This document shows, one piece after another, positions 1-11,011 of a DNA stretch of 22,811 nt. This DNA comes from Auxenochlorella pyrenoidosa (Eukaryota > Chlorophyta > Trebouxiophyceae > Chlorellales > Chlorellaceae): positions 67,880 to 90,690 of the forward strand of contig KQ481975.1 in NCBI GenBank assembly GCA_001430745.1, in the 5' to 3' direction. Under the pieces are notes generated by a model that was not told the DNA's origin, ran no database searches, and saw only the letters and a program-made list of their open reading frames with translations. A program made the translations under genes and the position numbers. The first letter of the stretch is position 1; each line of letters opens with the position of its first letter.

Positions 1-337
1 CCGCCAGCAGCGCGCCCTGGTCTGCACCAACAGCCGCAGCGCGCGCCGCGGCTGCCGCTGCCAGCTGCCCCTGCTGCGCCGCCACCTGCGCCTGTTCCAG
101 CAGGATGGCCGTGTCCTGGTGCTGCATCTGCGCCGCCGCGGCCGCCTCTGCGTTCTCCGCCCTCCACCGCTCGGCCTCCTCCAGCTCCGCCTGCCGCTTG
201 GCAGCCGCCGCCTCCACTGCCTCCTGGCTCAGCGCCAGGTTGGCCGCGGCCGCCGCCTCGGCAGCTGCCTTCTCCGCCGCCGCCTTCTCCTTGGCGATGC
301 GCCGGATCTCCTGCTCTCCGGGCAGCGGGGGAGCCAC
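1..337 (-). other. Ala/Glu-rich coiled-coil extension of the GT49 protein
   Basis: The last visible exon of the GT49 gene encodes about 112 residues after the catalytic domain. It is dominated by Ala, Glu, Gln and Lys/Arg (for example RRIAKEKAAAEKAAAEAA and KRQAELEEAERWRAENAEA) and has no Pro or Gly breaks over long runs, as expected for a long helix or coiled coil. The acceptor is CTGCAG at 343-338 and the reading phase is 0. The exon stays open to the edge, so its true end and length are unknown. Confidence 0.75.
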
Positions 338-3300
338 CTGCAGCGGAGCACGACAAATGCTGGCCAAGGTGACAGGTCAGCAGGGGAGCAGATCCGGCTG
401 CAGGGCTGTGCCAGCACGGTGTCAGCGTGCGGCGCAAGGAATGCGTGAGAGCAGCAAGCGCTGCGCGTGCCAGCCCCCTGCGCCCCCTCCCCATTCCACC
501 CACGCACACCCCACCCACCTCTGGGCGGCACAGCTCCGGGAAGGCCGTGACAGGCACAAAGTCCTGCTGCCGCATGTGGAACAGCGCGTTGTCAAACAGC
601 ATGTGGTTCTTCTCCTTCTGCGGGGGCCGGGACGGGGAGCAAAGGTCGCTCGGTGTAGATCCAGGCGGGGGGAACAGCCGGGGGCAGTATTCCGCGGATT
701 GCTCAGGCACTTGCGAGCTGGCATAAGCAAAGCCTGCCTGCCTGCCTGCCTTCCTGCAGACGACATTACAAACCGCCATTGAGCACACGGTGCGGCCTGC
801 TGCCCCACACCCTGCAGGCGCCTGCAGACCGGCTTATCTGCATTGCCTCTGCTGTGGGGGCCACCAACAACCCCCACCCACCCACCTGGCCCATCTTGCG
901 GGTGAGCCACTTGGTGGAGGGCTTTTTGTGCGGGACGTGCACCACAAAGGCGGTGGGGTGCACCAGGAAGTTGAAGCCGTTCTGCAGGCTGATGTGCATC
1001 AGGTGCTGCACCTTGTTCCTGCGGGCGGGGCGGGGCGGGGTGGTGTGCGGGTCCAGGGTCGGGGCGGTGCATGACCCCTCACGCATCGCCCCCAGGGTCG
1101 CCGCTGGCAAGCGCGGGCAAGGCACACCGGGCACGCCGTGCAATAATCTCCCCGCGTGCGCCGCCTTGTGCATCATCGCCTGCCCGGGCGTGAACCACCC
1201 CCCGCAGCTGCAAGCCCCCCTTACGCACCAGTAGTAGCCCCGGAAGCGCTCGTCGTAAAAGGGCACGTAGTCGCGGTGCATCATGATGTATGGCTCATAG
1301 CCAATCTGCAAGGACGGGGTGCAGCAAGCCGGCAGGCGTGAGCGGGGCATGGGGGGCAGCACAGGCATGCCAAGCACGAAGAGACGGCAGGGAGCCGGCA
1401 CGGACAGGCGCCACACATCGGACAGAGCCGGCGGGCCCCGCCATCCGCCGACATTTGCGGCTCGTCTGTGCGAGGGGTAAGGGAAGGGCACAAGCGGGTG
1501 CACACCTGGTACTGCACCGGGTAGGCCGCGTGGCTCTTGATCCAGCGCCAGTAGTCGGTGGCCTGGTGGCCCTGCGGGTACTGCGGCACATGGAAGCCAA
1601 ACACGATATTCCACCTGGCCAGGGGGGGGGGGGGAGGGGGGCCAGCCACAGGGCCAGGGAGTGAGCGAGCAGGAGGGGGCGGCGGAGGGCGCGGCTGAGG
1701 AGGGCGTGCCAGGCAGCAGGAGCATCCAGACTCTTCCCTCTCCCCGCAGCATCACAGACAGCATGGTAGCATGGGTCTCGGCAACACGTGCAGCAAGATG
1801 AAATGGGCCCTCTGGACTCGTAACATGGGCCCTCTGGGCTCCAAGCATGGCCACTCTGGACGCGTTGGCTCACTGGAACTTGTTGACCACGTAGGGCTTG
1901 CCCTGGCGAACCGCCTCAAGCGCCACCTTGCGCCCAGCCTCGCCGTCGTCCTGCGTCTCAAACGCGGGCAGCACCACCGCGTTCCTGCAGGGGGCAGATC
2001 GCGGGGGCAAGGGCGGCGGGTGAGGGCCGCCGGCAGGGCTGCTCGGCGGGCGGCAGGCGGCCAGCTGCCTGGCGCTCCCCGGCACTGCAGCATCCACAGC
2101 CACGCGGCCGAGGCAGGGGGTGGATTGGGTGGGCGAGCGCGCACCGCGCGTGCAGCATGCTCATCAGGCGGCCGTAGGACGCCTCGTCCTCCACAATCTT
2201 GGCCAGCGACAGGGAGACAGCGAAGTCGACATCCACCAGCAGCATGGCCTCTGCAGGCGGGCGGGCAGGTGGGCAGGCAAGGCAAGGCAAGAGGTTCAAA
2301 AGCTTCCAAACTGGCCAAAATCCAGGAAGACAAGGAGGCTAGCTGTGTGCTGTTGCAAGGAAGGAGAGACAAATCAATGGTGGGATCCACGAGTGCTGCA
2401 CCAGGCAGGCAGGGAGGTGGTGGGCAGGCGTTGCAACGCGCCTCCACCGGGCGCCCGCAGCCCAATACACGGCCCCGACCCCCCGCCGCCTGACGCTCGC
2501 ATGCACAGCACAGCACGGCCCTCGCGCCCCCGGCGCGCACCCGTCTTGGTGTTGACGAGCGCGCGGTTGCGCGCGGCGTTGGCGGGGTACAGCATGGCTG
2601 CGTACCGCTCGCACCGCTCCTCCACCACCACCTCCAGGTCCAGGATGCAGGAGGAGTTGGAGGCCTCCATGGCGCGCCAGAAGCGCAGCGACTGCGGCAG
2701 GCTGGGGGCGCGGGGCAAGCGGTCATGCGGGCGGGCGCGGCAGGGGGAGGAGAGCAGCAACGGGGGCGGGGGCTGCCGGAGGCCCGACGGGGGGCTCGGC
2801 AGGTGGCGCATGGCGCGCCATGCGCAGGAAATGATGAGCATTGTACACAGCGAGGCGGCCCTGCAGCCCCGATGTGCAGGCACCAGCCCGCGGTGTGCAC
2901 CCCAGCCCGCGGTGGCGCTCCCCAGCCCTGAGCCGCCCTCCCCACCTCTGCCACTCCCACATCCAGGCTCCGCTTGTTCCACTGCGGCTCCTCTGCCGAG
3001 AAGATGCGGCCGTGCAGGAGCGGGATGTAGAGCACGGCGGAGATCTGCGCAGGGAGGGGCGGCAGCGGGGCGCGAGCGGGCCTCGGCAGCAGGGGAGGAC
3101 GGTGCGGCAGGCAGGCGGGCTGGCATGCGACGACGCGTACCGGGGTCGCAGCAAGGAGAATTGCGGGAGCCTGGCGGCCCAGGGCAGCTTGCGATCCACA
3201 CGTGCGCGGGCACGGGGAGGCAGCGGCCAGGCACTGCTCCGCTCCCCAGCGGCCCCGCAGGGGGCCTGCGCAACCCACACGCGGTGGCACCACGGCACGT

Positions 3301-5057
3301 CCTGCCCATGCCCATGCCCCGCCCACCTGCAGCGGCCAGGTGCTGCACTGGTTCTCCAGCATCTGGAAGCGCTCCAAGCTGAGCTGGGTGACGATGGTCA
3401 GGCCGCGCGCCGGCCGCGGCTTGACAGACTCGAGCTTCAGCACCTGCAGGAACAATGGACAGCGATGGATGCAATCTGGAGCAGCATAGGGCAGGCATGC
3501 GTTGCAGTGGCGGCCGGCCGCGGCACAGCACGCTCCAGCAGCACAGGTGGTGCCGCATGCAGCCTTCCTCCAGGCGCACGGGCACGCGGATGGGGGGCTG
3601 GGTTGGGCCGGGCTCATGGGCGGCACACGGGGCTGGCCCCAGGCTGGCGGCCAACCCACCTGCTGCAGCTGGGGCACCTCCTCGGGCAGGCCCTGGCGGC
3701 ACCACTTAAAGATGGTGGTGTCGTTGCCGTAGCGCCTGCGCCACTCGGCTGCGGCAGCAGGGCGGCAGCAGAGTGGGGGCGGCGATGAGAGCAACCGCCT
3801 TGGCGCGCCGCACGCACATGCCCTACCATGGGTTGCACAACCTCCGTGGCCCCTGCGCGGTTGCGCACGCTGCCATACCGCCGTGGGCCGGCGGTCTGCA
3901 AGAGCTGCGCCGGCAGCGCTGGCAATGCTGGCAAAGCTGTCACCGCGGCGCACCAGGCCCCCCCCCGCCCTGCTCACTGGACTGCAGCAGCGGCGAGTGC
4001 GTCACCGCGGCCAGCGAGTGGTTGGCGGCCTCCTGCCCGCACCGCCACTCGTGGATGGAGTTGGGGATGATCTGGCGGGTCTTGTTGCGATATGGCTTGG
4101 GCCAGATGCCCAGGGTGCCGCCCTGCACGGGGTGGGGGGGTGGGGGGTGCGCAACCCAGGGCAGAGGGGTTTCCCTCGGGGCACGCTGCAGCGGCAGATG
4201 GATCCCGAATGCAGCGCTCCCGTGCAAGCGCTCCTGCGATGTCAGCCCCCTACGCTCCAAGTAATCGCCGCGACAGCACAAACTGGCCAGCAAGCACTCC
4301 CCGGCTCTCGGCCTCCTGGAGTGCTGCCGGCTGCAGCGCCGCACCTCGAGCCAGGCGTCTGGGATGGGCGCCGGCGGCGGCGGCGTGGACTTTTGTCCCG
4401 TCCATGGCTTAACCAGCCCCTCCACAGCGCTGGCAAGGGATCCCAGACGCAGCACGTCAGCTGGGTGCTGCTCCTCTACAAGCGAGCGAGAGCGGGCAGA
4501 GCCGCCCTCGCCGCCCGCCTCGCCGCCGGCTTCAGCCTCGCCGGGCCGCCGTATGGCAATGCCGCCGGTCAGGCTGCCCGAGGAGCCGGCTAGCAGCGGC
4601 TGTGTGCGCTTGGCTGTCAGGCTGTGCAGCTGCAGGGCAGGTCCAACCGGCCAGGGGGCACCAGGGGTGCAAGTGCAGATGAGAGGTGTTGCAACGGGGC
4701 GCACACGGGTGCTTGCGACATCTTACCACCAGCTGAGATGTGCGTCAGCGGACGATCCAAGGGAGGCGCCCAAGCATGTGGATGGCCAGCGCAGCACCGA
4801 AATAGCAGACGCATGACGGCCACTCGTGCGCCGCCCCGTACCGGGCTGGCGCTTGCTAGCACGCACACCCTCCCCAACTGCCTGTGCAGAATGCTCCTCC
4901 CACCCACCATCAAGCCCGCCAGCAGCAGCGCCAGCAGGCGCCAGCGGCTGGAGAGTGCCACCAGGCCGCCACGCGCCCTGCCCAGCCGCGCAACGAGCTG
5001 CTGGTGGCGGCGGCGGCGGTCGGCGGCGGTGCTGCCGCTGCCAGGGCGGGGCACCAT
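1..5057 (-). CDS. LARGE/B4GAT1-like GT49 glycosyltransferase with coiled-coil tail (3' partial)
   Basis: A probable type II Golgi glycosyltransferase of family GT49, whose animal members add glucuronic acid to O-mannosyl glycans; the algal acceptor is unknown. Exons, 5' to 3' on the minus strand: 5057-4908, 4629-4345, 4122-3978, 3748-3660, 3443-3327, 3044-2946, 2691-2541, 2250-2145, 1984-1874, 1614-1506, 1305-1229, 1018-886, 617-519, 337-1. All 13 introns are GT-AG and every phase closes, giving 669 aa with no stop before the window edge. The start ATG has a purine at -3 and a G at +4, and is followed by a basic N-terminus and a short hydrophobic segment (about aa 39-54). The GT49 domain spans about aa 238-545. 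It holds TIVTQLSLERF, a DVD (DxD-type, aa 352-354), VLPAFET, GHQATDYWRW, YEPYIMMHRD, FDERF-like YDERFRGY and VVHVPH. After aa 557 comes an Ala/Glu/Lys-rich heptad-like region that is not usual for the family. The family call is firm; the substrate is unknown. Confidence 0.87.
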
Positions 5058-5631
5058 GGCGCAGCCGCGCGCCTTGAATGCGTATGTGCAGAGCCAGATG
5101 AATGTGTGCCAGCTGCAGTTCAAGCACGGGGGGTCTGTCATGAGTGGACCGGCAGTTGGTTTGAGTTCTGTTGCGAGGTACAGTGCTGGCAAACGTTGCA
5201 GGCAGCAAAAAGAATAACGGTAGAAGGATTACAGACTCACCAGAGCTCGGACAGGGCGGGGGGCAAGAGTGGTGTAGGACGAAGGACGCGGCGAGAGCAG
5301 CAGACGGTCTAGCGGCCTGTGTGTTCGCCAATAAGCTAATCGAACGTGCCAAGAGAGACAGGCAATGTGGGGTGGCCGAGGGTGGGAGCAGCGAGGCAGC
5401 AACCCCGCAGCAGGCAAAGCAAGCTGCTGCCGCACCCTTTGAATGACCTCTGGTGGCTTGCGCCGGCTGCTAGACACCCAGATACACATCTAAGGGGTGT
5501 CAGTCAGATTGAAATTGCCAGGAAGCCCCTGCGGGCTTTCCTGCACAGGCTGTCTCCGGCTGCAGCACGGCAAGAGGAGCTGCGGCCTCTCTCTCCGCCC
5601 AAGCAGTTTCAGGGGTCCACACTAACTGGAC
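5058..5631. promoter_or_regulatory. Divergent intergenic region between the GT49 gene and the kinesin
   Basis: These 574 bases lie between two start codons that face away from each other, so both promoters and both 5' UTRs should lie here. A CCAAT box is readable on the plus strand at 5328-5332, inside a locally AT-richer patch (about 5321-5345). I see no clear TATA box and no convincing coding exon. Confidence 0.5.
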
Positions 5632-8600
5632 ATGGCGTCGGTGGAGCTGCAGCCAGCAGCGCAGCAGCAGCCACCCTCCCGTCGCCTCGCACACGCGCTG
5701 GCCAGCGTGCCGAGGGGCGCCGTCCCGTCGAGCGCCGACTCCACCCTCGCCGCCGACGAGGAGCTGCTGGTGAGCAGGTCGCAGCAGGGGCGGGGCTAGA
5801 AAGGCCCCACAAGGCTGCGGGCACGACTGCGTTGCATGCCACGCGCACCGCACCTGCCGTCGCCGGGCTGCGCGCCCCCCGCCCTCACCGCGCCGCCACC
5901 AACCATCCTTCCCCTTTCCTGCCCCAGGTGCCGCGCCTGGTTGCACGTATTGCTGAGCTGGAGGAGCAGCTGTACAGCAGCGAGGCAGGGGATGCCTCCC
6001 TGGGCGAGGCGGGCGGCCTGCTCGACCGCTTTGGCGGGCTGCTCAAAAAGGCGCAGCAGGGCCTGGACGCTGGCATCGCCTATGTGTGAGCGCATGCGGC
6101 GCAGGGATTGCGCTGGTGGGCAGGCGTGCGCATGCGCAATGGGAACACGGTCCGCCGAGTGCCGCCTGGGTGTGCGGCCCCGGGCGGGCGGCGGGCCCCT
6201 GCGCACCTGCCCAGAGCCCGCTGGCAGAGACCCTGCCCGGCCAAGCCTGCTGCACACTCCACGAGTAGAGCAGCCTGCATGCGTGCCTGCTCACGCCTCC
6301 ACCCCTCTCTTCCGCCGCCCCCCGCCGCGTCCCCCTTTCCCCAACCCCCACCACCCCCACCCCCCACCCCGACATGCACGATGCCACGCCTGCAGCGTGG
6401 GCGACGCCGAGACGCAGCAGGCGCAGCTGAGCGCGGTGACCCGGGAGGCCACCGCCAAGGCGCTGCTGATCACCATCAAGAAGCTGCAGGGGCTCAAGGC
6501 GGAGAAGGGGCGGCTGGAGCAGGCGGCCCGCAGCCTGCAGGTGCGGTGGATGGGGGGCGGCGGTGGGGCCACACAGGCCAGGGGCACACAGGCCAGGGGC
6601 AGGGGGGCTGGGGCAGGAGGGCGGCTGCCACAGACAATCCCTGCTGCCGTACGCATGCTTGGCGGCGGGCGCGCGTCAGCCGACAGACGTCTTCTCCCTC
6701 CAAGAGCCTGCAGGAGGAGCTGGCAGCGGCACAGGCAGAGCTTGCTGCCGCACAGGCCACGACTGCGGCGGCAGCCGAGGCAGAGGCGTCGACCCGAGCC
6801 CAGGCAGAAGCGGCGGTGCGAGCCGCGGGCGCCGCAGGGCAAGCCATGCTGGCGGACGTGCAGGCGGCTGCCGCGGCCGACAAGGCCGCCCTGGAGGCAA
6901 CGGCGCGGCAGCTGGAGCAGCTGAGGCTGGAGGCGGCGCAGGCGGCAGCAGCCAGCGAGGCAGCGCAGGCGGCTGCCGACCAGCTGGGCAGCCAGGTGGG
7001 GGCGCTGCAGGGGCAGCTGGCAGAGGCACGCAGCGCGGCGGCGGAGCTGCAGCGACAGCTGAACAGCAGCAGGGCAGAGTGCGCGGCGCTTCACACACAG
7101 CTGGCAGAGGCGGCAGGCGAGGCTCAGGCCGTGGCTGCAGAGGCAGAGGGCTTGCGCACGGCGCGCGCCTCGCTGGCGCAGGTGGGGCTGTTCCGACCGC
7201 CAGCCCTGCTCCGACCGCCAGCCCTGATCCAAACAGCCCTGCACCGCATGCGTGCCTGCTGCCGCACGCTGGGCGCTGGCATCCTCTGCTACGCAACGCC
7301 GCCCGCCTTGCCACCTGGGCGCAGCACTTCCCGTTGACTTTGACCTGTTCCTTTGACCTGCTCCTTTGACCTGGCCACCTGCTTCAGGAGCTGAACGAGA
7401 CGAAGCTGCGGCTGGAGAGAGCCCAGATGGTGGCAGAAGACTTCCAGCGGCGCTTCCTGCAGGCAGGGGTGGAAGGGGGGGCCGGCAATGGGCACTGGAT
7501 TCTTAGCACAGTGCTCTGGGGCGCTTGCTGATGGGCTCTGGGCTTGTTCCTGCGGTGCAAGTCGAGGCGGGTCGGCACCAGCTCGCGACCCACCGGCAAG
7601 AGCCTGCTGCACTGGACCCTTGATTTGAACACGCCTGCCGCAGACGGCGCCGCCACTGGCGTCATCGTGCCACGCTGCCACCCTGCCTGCCTGCCTGCAG
7701 GAGCGGCTCGAGCGCCGCAAGGTGCATGAGCAGCTGCAGGTGCTGCGTGGCAACATCCGCGTCTGCTGCCGCGTGCGGCCCTCGCTCAGGTGCGTGTGCT
7801 GCGATGGGCAGAGGCAGGCAGAGCGCGACGCGGTGCGGCCCAGCAGAAATAAGGGAATTGGTGTGCCAGCGGCCTGCCCATCATGGCGTGCATGCCTGCT
7901 GTCGCACAACCTGCTCAGCGTTGCCATGGGGGCAGCCGCCGACTCGTTGCCGAATCCTCACCCCCCACGCGCAGCCCTGGTGCTTGCGCCGCCAAGGAGG
8001 CCCAGGCATGCGGCATCTCGTACCCGCTGCCCGGCAGCCTGTGCGTGCACGCCAGCGAGCGGCGGCAGCAGGAGTTTGAATTCGATGCCGTATTTGATGG
8101 GGAGGCAACACAGGTGGGGGGGCGCGATGCCGCGATGCTTGTACGTCGCCCTTTGTAGGTGCCCGCTGGGCAGGACAGGTTTGGCACACTCTGGCCCTCA
8201 GGCTTGTCCGCCTCCCACTTGCACAGCAGCGTGATGCTGCCTGCCCACGCCGCTGCTGCCATGCCTGCGGCCATGCTTGCAGGAGGAGGTGTTCGATGAG
8301 GTGTGGCCGCTCATCAGGTGACTGCTCGTCTTCTAGGACAGAGTTCAGCAGGCAGCACAGGGGCCGCGCAAACTGCAGGGCAGCCGTGGGGGGGGGGGGG
8401 GGGGGCACCTGCGCACCGGCTTGCTATGCGGCTGTGCCTCTGCTCAGCGCGCTGCTGAGCTTGGCAGCTTGGCAGAGAACCAACGCTCCTCTCGCCACCA
8501 GCCCCTAGGTCTGCCTGCTCTCTAGCCGCTGCCAGGCAATCGCTGGCAGGCCTCCCTAAGACTGTCTGTTGCTTCAAAAGGCGCCGCCATGGGGCACCCC

Positions 8601-10813
8601 CCCCGCGCCACCCCTTTCCAGGTCCTGCGCCGATGGCTACAACGTCTGCCTGCTTGCCTATGGCCAGACCGGCTCGGGCAAGACGCACACCATGATGGGG
8701 CCGGGCGACAACCCCGGACTGTCGGTGCGGGCACTCAGGGCGCTGTTCGACATCACAGCGGCAGAGGCGCAGGATGGCGCGCGGCGCGCCATCAGCGTCA
8801 GGTGCGCGCGGGCTGCTGCCCTGCAGCCGACGCGCTGTGCGGGGATGCTGCGGGCCATGAAGTGATGGGCATGAGCATGCGGTGCTGTGGGCCACAGACT
8901 GCTGGGCTTGAGCACGCGGCGCGCCGCACCCTCCGCGTCCAAAAGCTTCCAGGCTCGGCCCGAGGCACGCTGCCGGGCGCGCGTGCGACGCCACGCCACG
9001 CCATGCCTGCCTCTGCCCCGCTCCCAGTCTGCGTCTAGTCTTGCAACTAAACTCTTACTCATGCCCGCCTCCTGCAGCATGCTGGAGGTGTACAACGAAG
9101 CGCTGCGGGACCTGCTGCAGAGCGAGGCCGCCAAGGCGCTGGATGTGAGCCCCGCATGGGCGCCTGGCAGCTTTCAGCCTGTTGGACTGTTGTTCCGCCA
9201 GCACGGCAGCATACCTGCCTGCCTGCTCAGCGGTGCCGGGGGTGCCTGGCTTGCAGCCCGATCAGTCTGAGCATCAGAGTGGAGGATCAGCCTGGTATTG
9301 GAGTCGCATGCCCTACTGTTCAGTTCTGGCATGTGTTCCCGCCCGGGGACGGCGAGCGCCTGCAGGTCTCGGCCATGGGTGCCGGCCAGCTGGCGGCGGG
9401 GCAGGAGCGCGTGCCTGGGCTGACGTGGCGCCCCGTGGCCTGCGTGGACGATGTGCTGGCGGTGCTGGCAGGTGGGGCTGGCAACTGCCGACTGGTGTGC
9501 AGGGCCCGCTCATTCCAGCACTTTCGAGTGCTGCATGGTGTTGCGACTCCTGCAGCAGGCTGTTGCGTTTCGCCAGCACTGACGACGCGCGCTTTGGCCA
9601 CGCCCCTGCAGAGGGCAGCAAGAACCGGGCAACCGCCGCCACCTCGCTCAACGCCCACTCCTCGCGTTCGCATGCGCTGCTGTCGGTGCGCCTCACCGAC
9701 GCTGCCGGCCAGTCGTCGGTGCTGCACCTGGTCGACCTGGCAGGTGCGTGCGGAAATGGCAGTGCAAACGGCGGCAAATGCGCCGCGCATTGTTTCTCAG
9801 CTGGGTTTGAGTGAACTCCGCTGCCGCTGTCCACTCATGCGCGTTCCCCATCCTGCCTGCGCGAGCACAGGGCAGGCAGGCTCAGTCATGCGTTGTTTTG
9901 CCGGTTTGTGGACACCCATCTGCGTAGATCTAACTTCCAGCCTCGTTTGCCGGCACAAGGAGAGGCCCGTACTCAGGCTGCCGAGCACGGCGTGGCGTGC
10001 CCATCGCACTCCCCGCCCTGCAGGCTCTGAGCGCATTGCCCGCAGCGAGGTGGCGGGGCAGCAGCTGAAGGAGGCGCAGGCCATCAACAAGAGCCTGTCT
10101 GCTCTGGGCGACGTCATCGCCTCACTGCAGAGCAAGAGCGGGCACGTGCCGTACCGCAACAGCAAGCTCACGCAGGTGGGGCAAGCGGCCTGCGCGCCAG
10201 GGACGCTGAATCGTCCGACCCGGGGGCCGATTCCCGGCGGAGCCTGCAACCTGCGCAGCTGTCCCACCCCTCCAGGTTCTGTGCATTCGCTGCCATGGCA
10301 TGCCAGCTCAGGAGCTGCTCTGGGCCCCCGGTGCTGCCTCTCTGCAGGTGCTGCAAGACAGCCTGTGCGGCTCATCCAAGGTCCTGCTGGTCTGCTGCGT
10401 CAGCCCCGAGGTGGCCAACGCCCCGGAGACGCTGTCCTCCCTCAACTTTGCCAGCCGGGCGGCGCAGGTGGGGCGCCCCGCCCCGCCCTGCTGCCACCGC
10501 CGGCATGCCGACACTGCCTGGCAAGGGCATCAGCGAGCCGCATGCTGGGCAAACCTGGTCCGTCTTGTCCGCATGTGCCGGTTCTCAACCACTCTTCCTG
10601 TCCACCGCTGTGCCCCTTCAGGTGGAGCTGGGCCCCATCCGCAAAGCCACCGAGCCTGCCGTGCGCAAGGCGGCGGCAGCAGGGGGCGGGCCGGCCGCCT
10701 CGCCCCTCACGCCGGGCTCAGCCGCGGCGGCCGCCCGCGCCAAGGCCGCAGGCACGCCTCAGAGCGGCGGCAGGGCGCAGCGCGGCACGCTCCGTGATGC
10801 AAACGCCCACTGA
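5632..10813 (+). CDS. Kinesin-14 (C-terminal motor, minus-end type)
   Basis: A microtubule motor ATPase. Exons: 5632-5769, 5928-6085, 6396-6540, 6705-7181, 7388-7462, 7701-7789, 7975-8113, 8283-8317, 8622-8801, 9078-9144, 9366-9471, 9612-9743, 10024-10175, 10348-10467, 10622-10813. They total 2205 nt, or 734 aa. Residues 1-147 are a head region. Residues 148-331 are an Ala/Gln/Glu-rich coiled coil. The neck ends in [15 protein letters not shown] (about aa 343-357), the signature of kinesin-14. The motor spans about aa 347-671: P-loop GQTGSGKT (433-440), switch I NAHSSRSH (550-557), switch II DLAGSE (578-583), then YRNSKLTQ and LNFASRA. A 63-residue basic tail rich in Ala and Thr/Ser-Pro follows. 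The start ATG has G at -3 and +4. The donor of intron 5 is read as GC (CAG|GCAGGG at 7463); a weaker in-phase GT lies 6 nt downstream. The motor position implies minus-end motion by family rule. The exact subfamily was not assigned. Confidence 0.94.
6571..6600 (+). repeat. Tandem 15-mer repeat in kinesin intron 3
   Basis: Two exact adjacent copies of ACACAGGCCAGGGGC occupy 6571-6585 and 6586-6600. They lie within the intron that follows the exon ending at 6540. No function is apparent. Confidence 0.9.
7192..7226 (+). repeat. Direct 17-mer repeat in kinesin intron 4
   Basis: The 17-mer TCCGACCGCCAGCCCTG occurs at 7192-7208 and again at 7210-7226, one base apart, just inside the donor end of intron 4. 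It looks like a small slippage duplication. Confidence 0.9.
7339..7373 (+). repeat. Three copies of TTTGACCTG before a kinesin splice acceptor
   Basis: TTTGACCTG is found at 7339-7347, 7352-7360 and 7365-7373, with an exact 13-nt period. The exon starts at 7388, so the three TTGAC cores put an adenine 45, 32 and 19 nt upstream. That is within or near normal branch-point distance. The core resembles the eukaryotic yUnAy branch-point consensus. Confidence 0.85.
8388..8405 (+). repeat. G18 homopolymer in kinesin intron 8
   Basis: Eighteen consecutive G residues lie in the intron between exons 8283-8317 and 8622-8801. Such a run is prone to sequencing error and polymerase slippage, and its true length may differ. 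A similar run (G13, from 1622) lies in an intron of the GT49 gene at the left. Confidence 0.9.
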
Positions 10814-11011
10814 GGGTCAGGCGGGCGAGCGTGTGCGCTGTGCCAGTGTATCAGACCCCTGCGCCGCACCTCTGCTGCCACCGCCTATTGAACGCACAGC
10901 CTACGGTATGACAGCCTCTTGTGTTGCAAACCCTTGACTCAAGACCACTTCTTGTACATGTAACCCCCTTGCTGTTGCCGACCAAGGCCGGCTGCTCCAC
11001 TCCCGACCAGC
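10814..11011. other. Convergent 3' intergenic region of the kinesin and second GT49 gene
   Basis: Only 198 bases separate the kinesin stop (10811-10813) from the stop of the minus-strand GT49 gene (11014-11012). The two 3' UTRs must share this space. A plus-strand TGTAA lies at 10959-10963. I saw no TGTAA for the minus-strand gene within the gap. Confidence 0.8.
10959..10963 (+). terminator. Probable TGTAA polyadenylation signal of the kinesin gene
   Basis: TGTAA is the standard poly(A) signal of green algae. This copy sits 146 nt after the kinesin stop codon, a plausible 3' UTR length, and about 50 nt short of the end of the convergent coding sequence. The assignment rests on position and motif only. 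Confidence 0.6.

Noticed and set aside
734..756. CCTG-type repeats as a possible CRISPR or mobile-element end
   Set aside because: Short CCTG runs recur at several introns in this window. They are simple repeats with no spacers, inverted ends or target-site duplication.
1622..1640. Poly-G run as a regulatory or telomeric element
   Set aside because: It is a single homopolymer in an intron of the GT49 gene, with no repeating unit. Slippage or sequencing error is the simplest explanation.
2120..3382. Long plus-strand open frames antisense to the GT49 gene
   Set aside because: There are no recognisable domains, and their composition is low-complexity Arg/Ala/Gly/Pro. They are explained by the lack of stop codons in high-GC sequence opposite real exons.
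1752..3977. A 741-residue open frame on the minus strand
   Set aside because: It runs through many exons and introns of the GT49 gene in mixed frames. Its composition (Arg, Ala, Pro, Cys rich) is that of translated GC-rich non-coding sequence, and only short pieces match the real protein.
9145..9365. Reading through kinesin intron 10 as coding
   Set aside because: Splicing GAT|GTGAGC to CTGCAG|GTC joins KALD to VSAMGAGQ in frame. Retention leads to a stop and breaks motor homology.
9156..10937. A 593-residue single open frame in the kinesin region
   Set aside because: It reads through several introns and only contains fragments of the motor. The spliced model restores all kinesin motifs in order.
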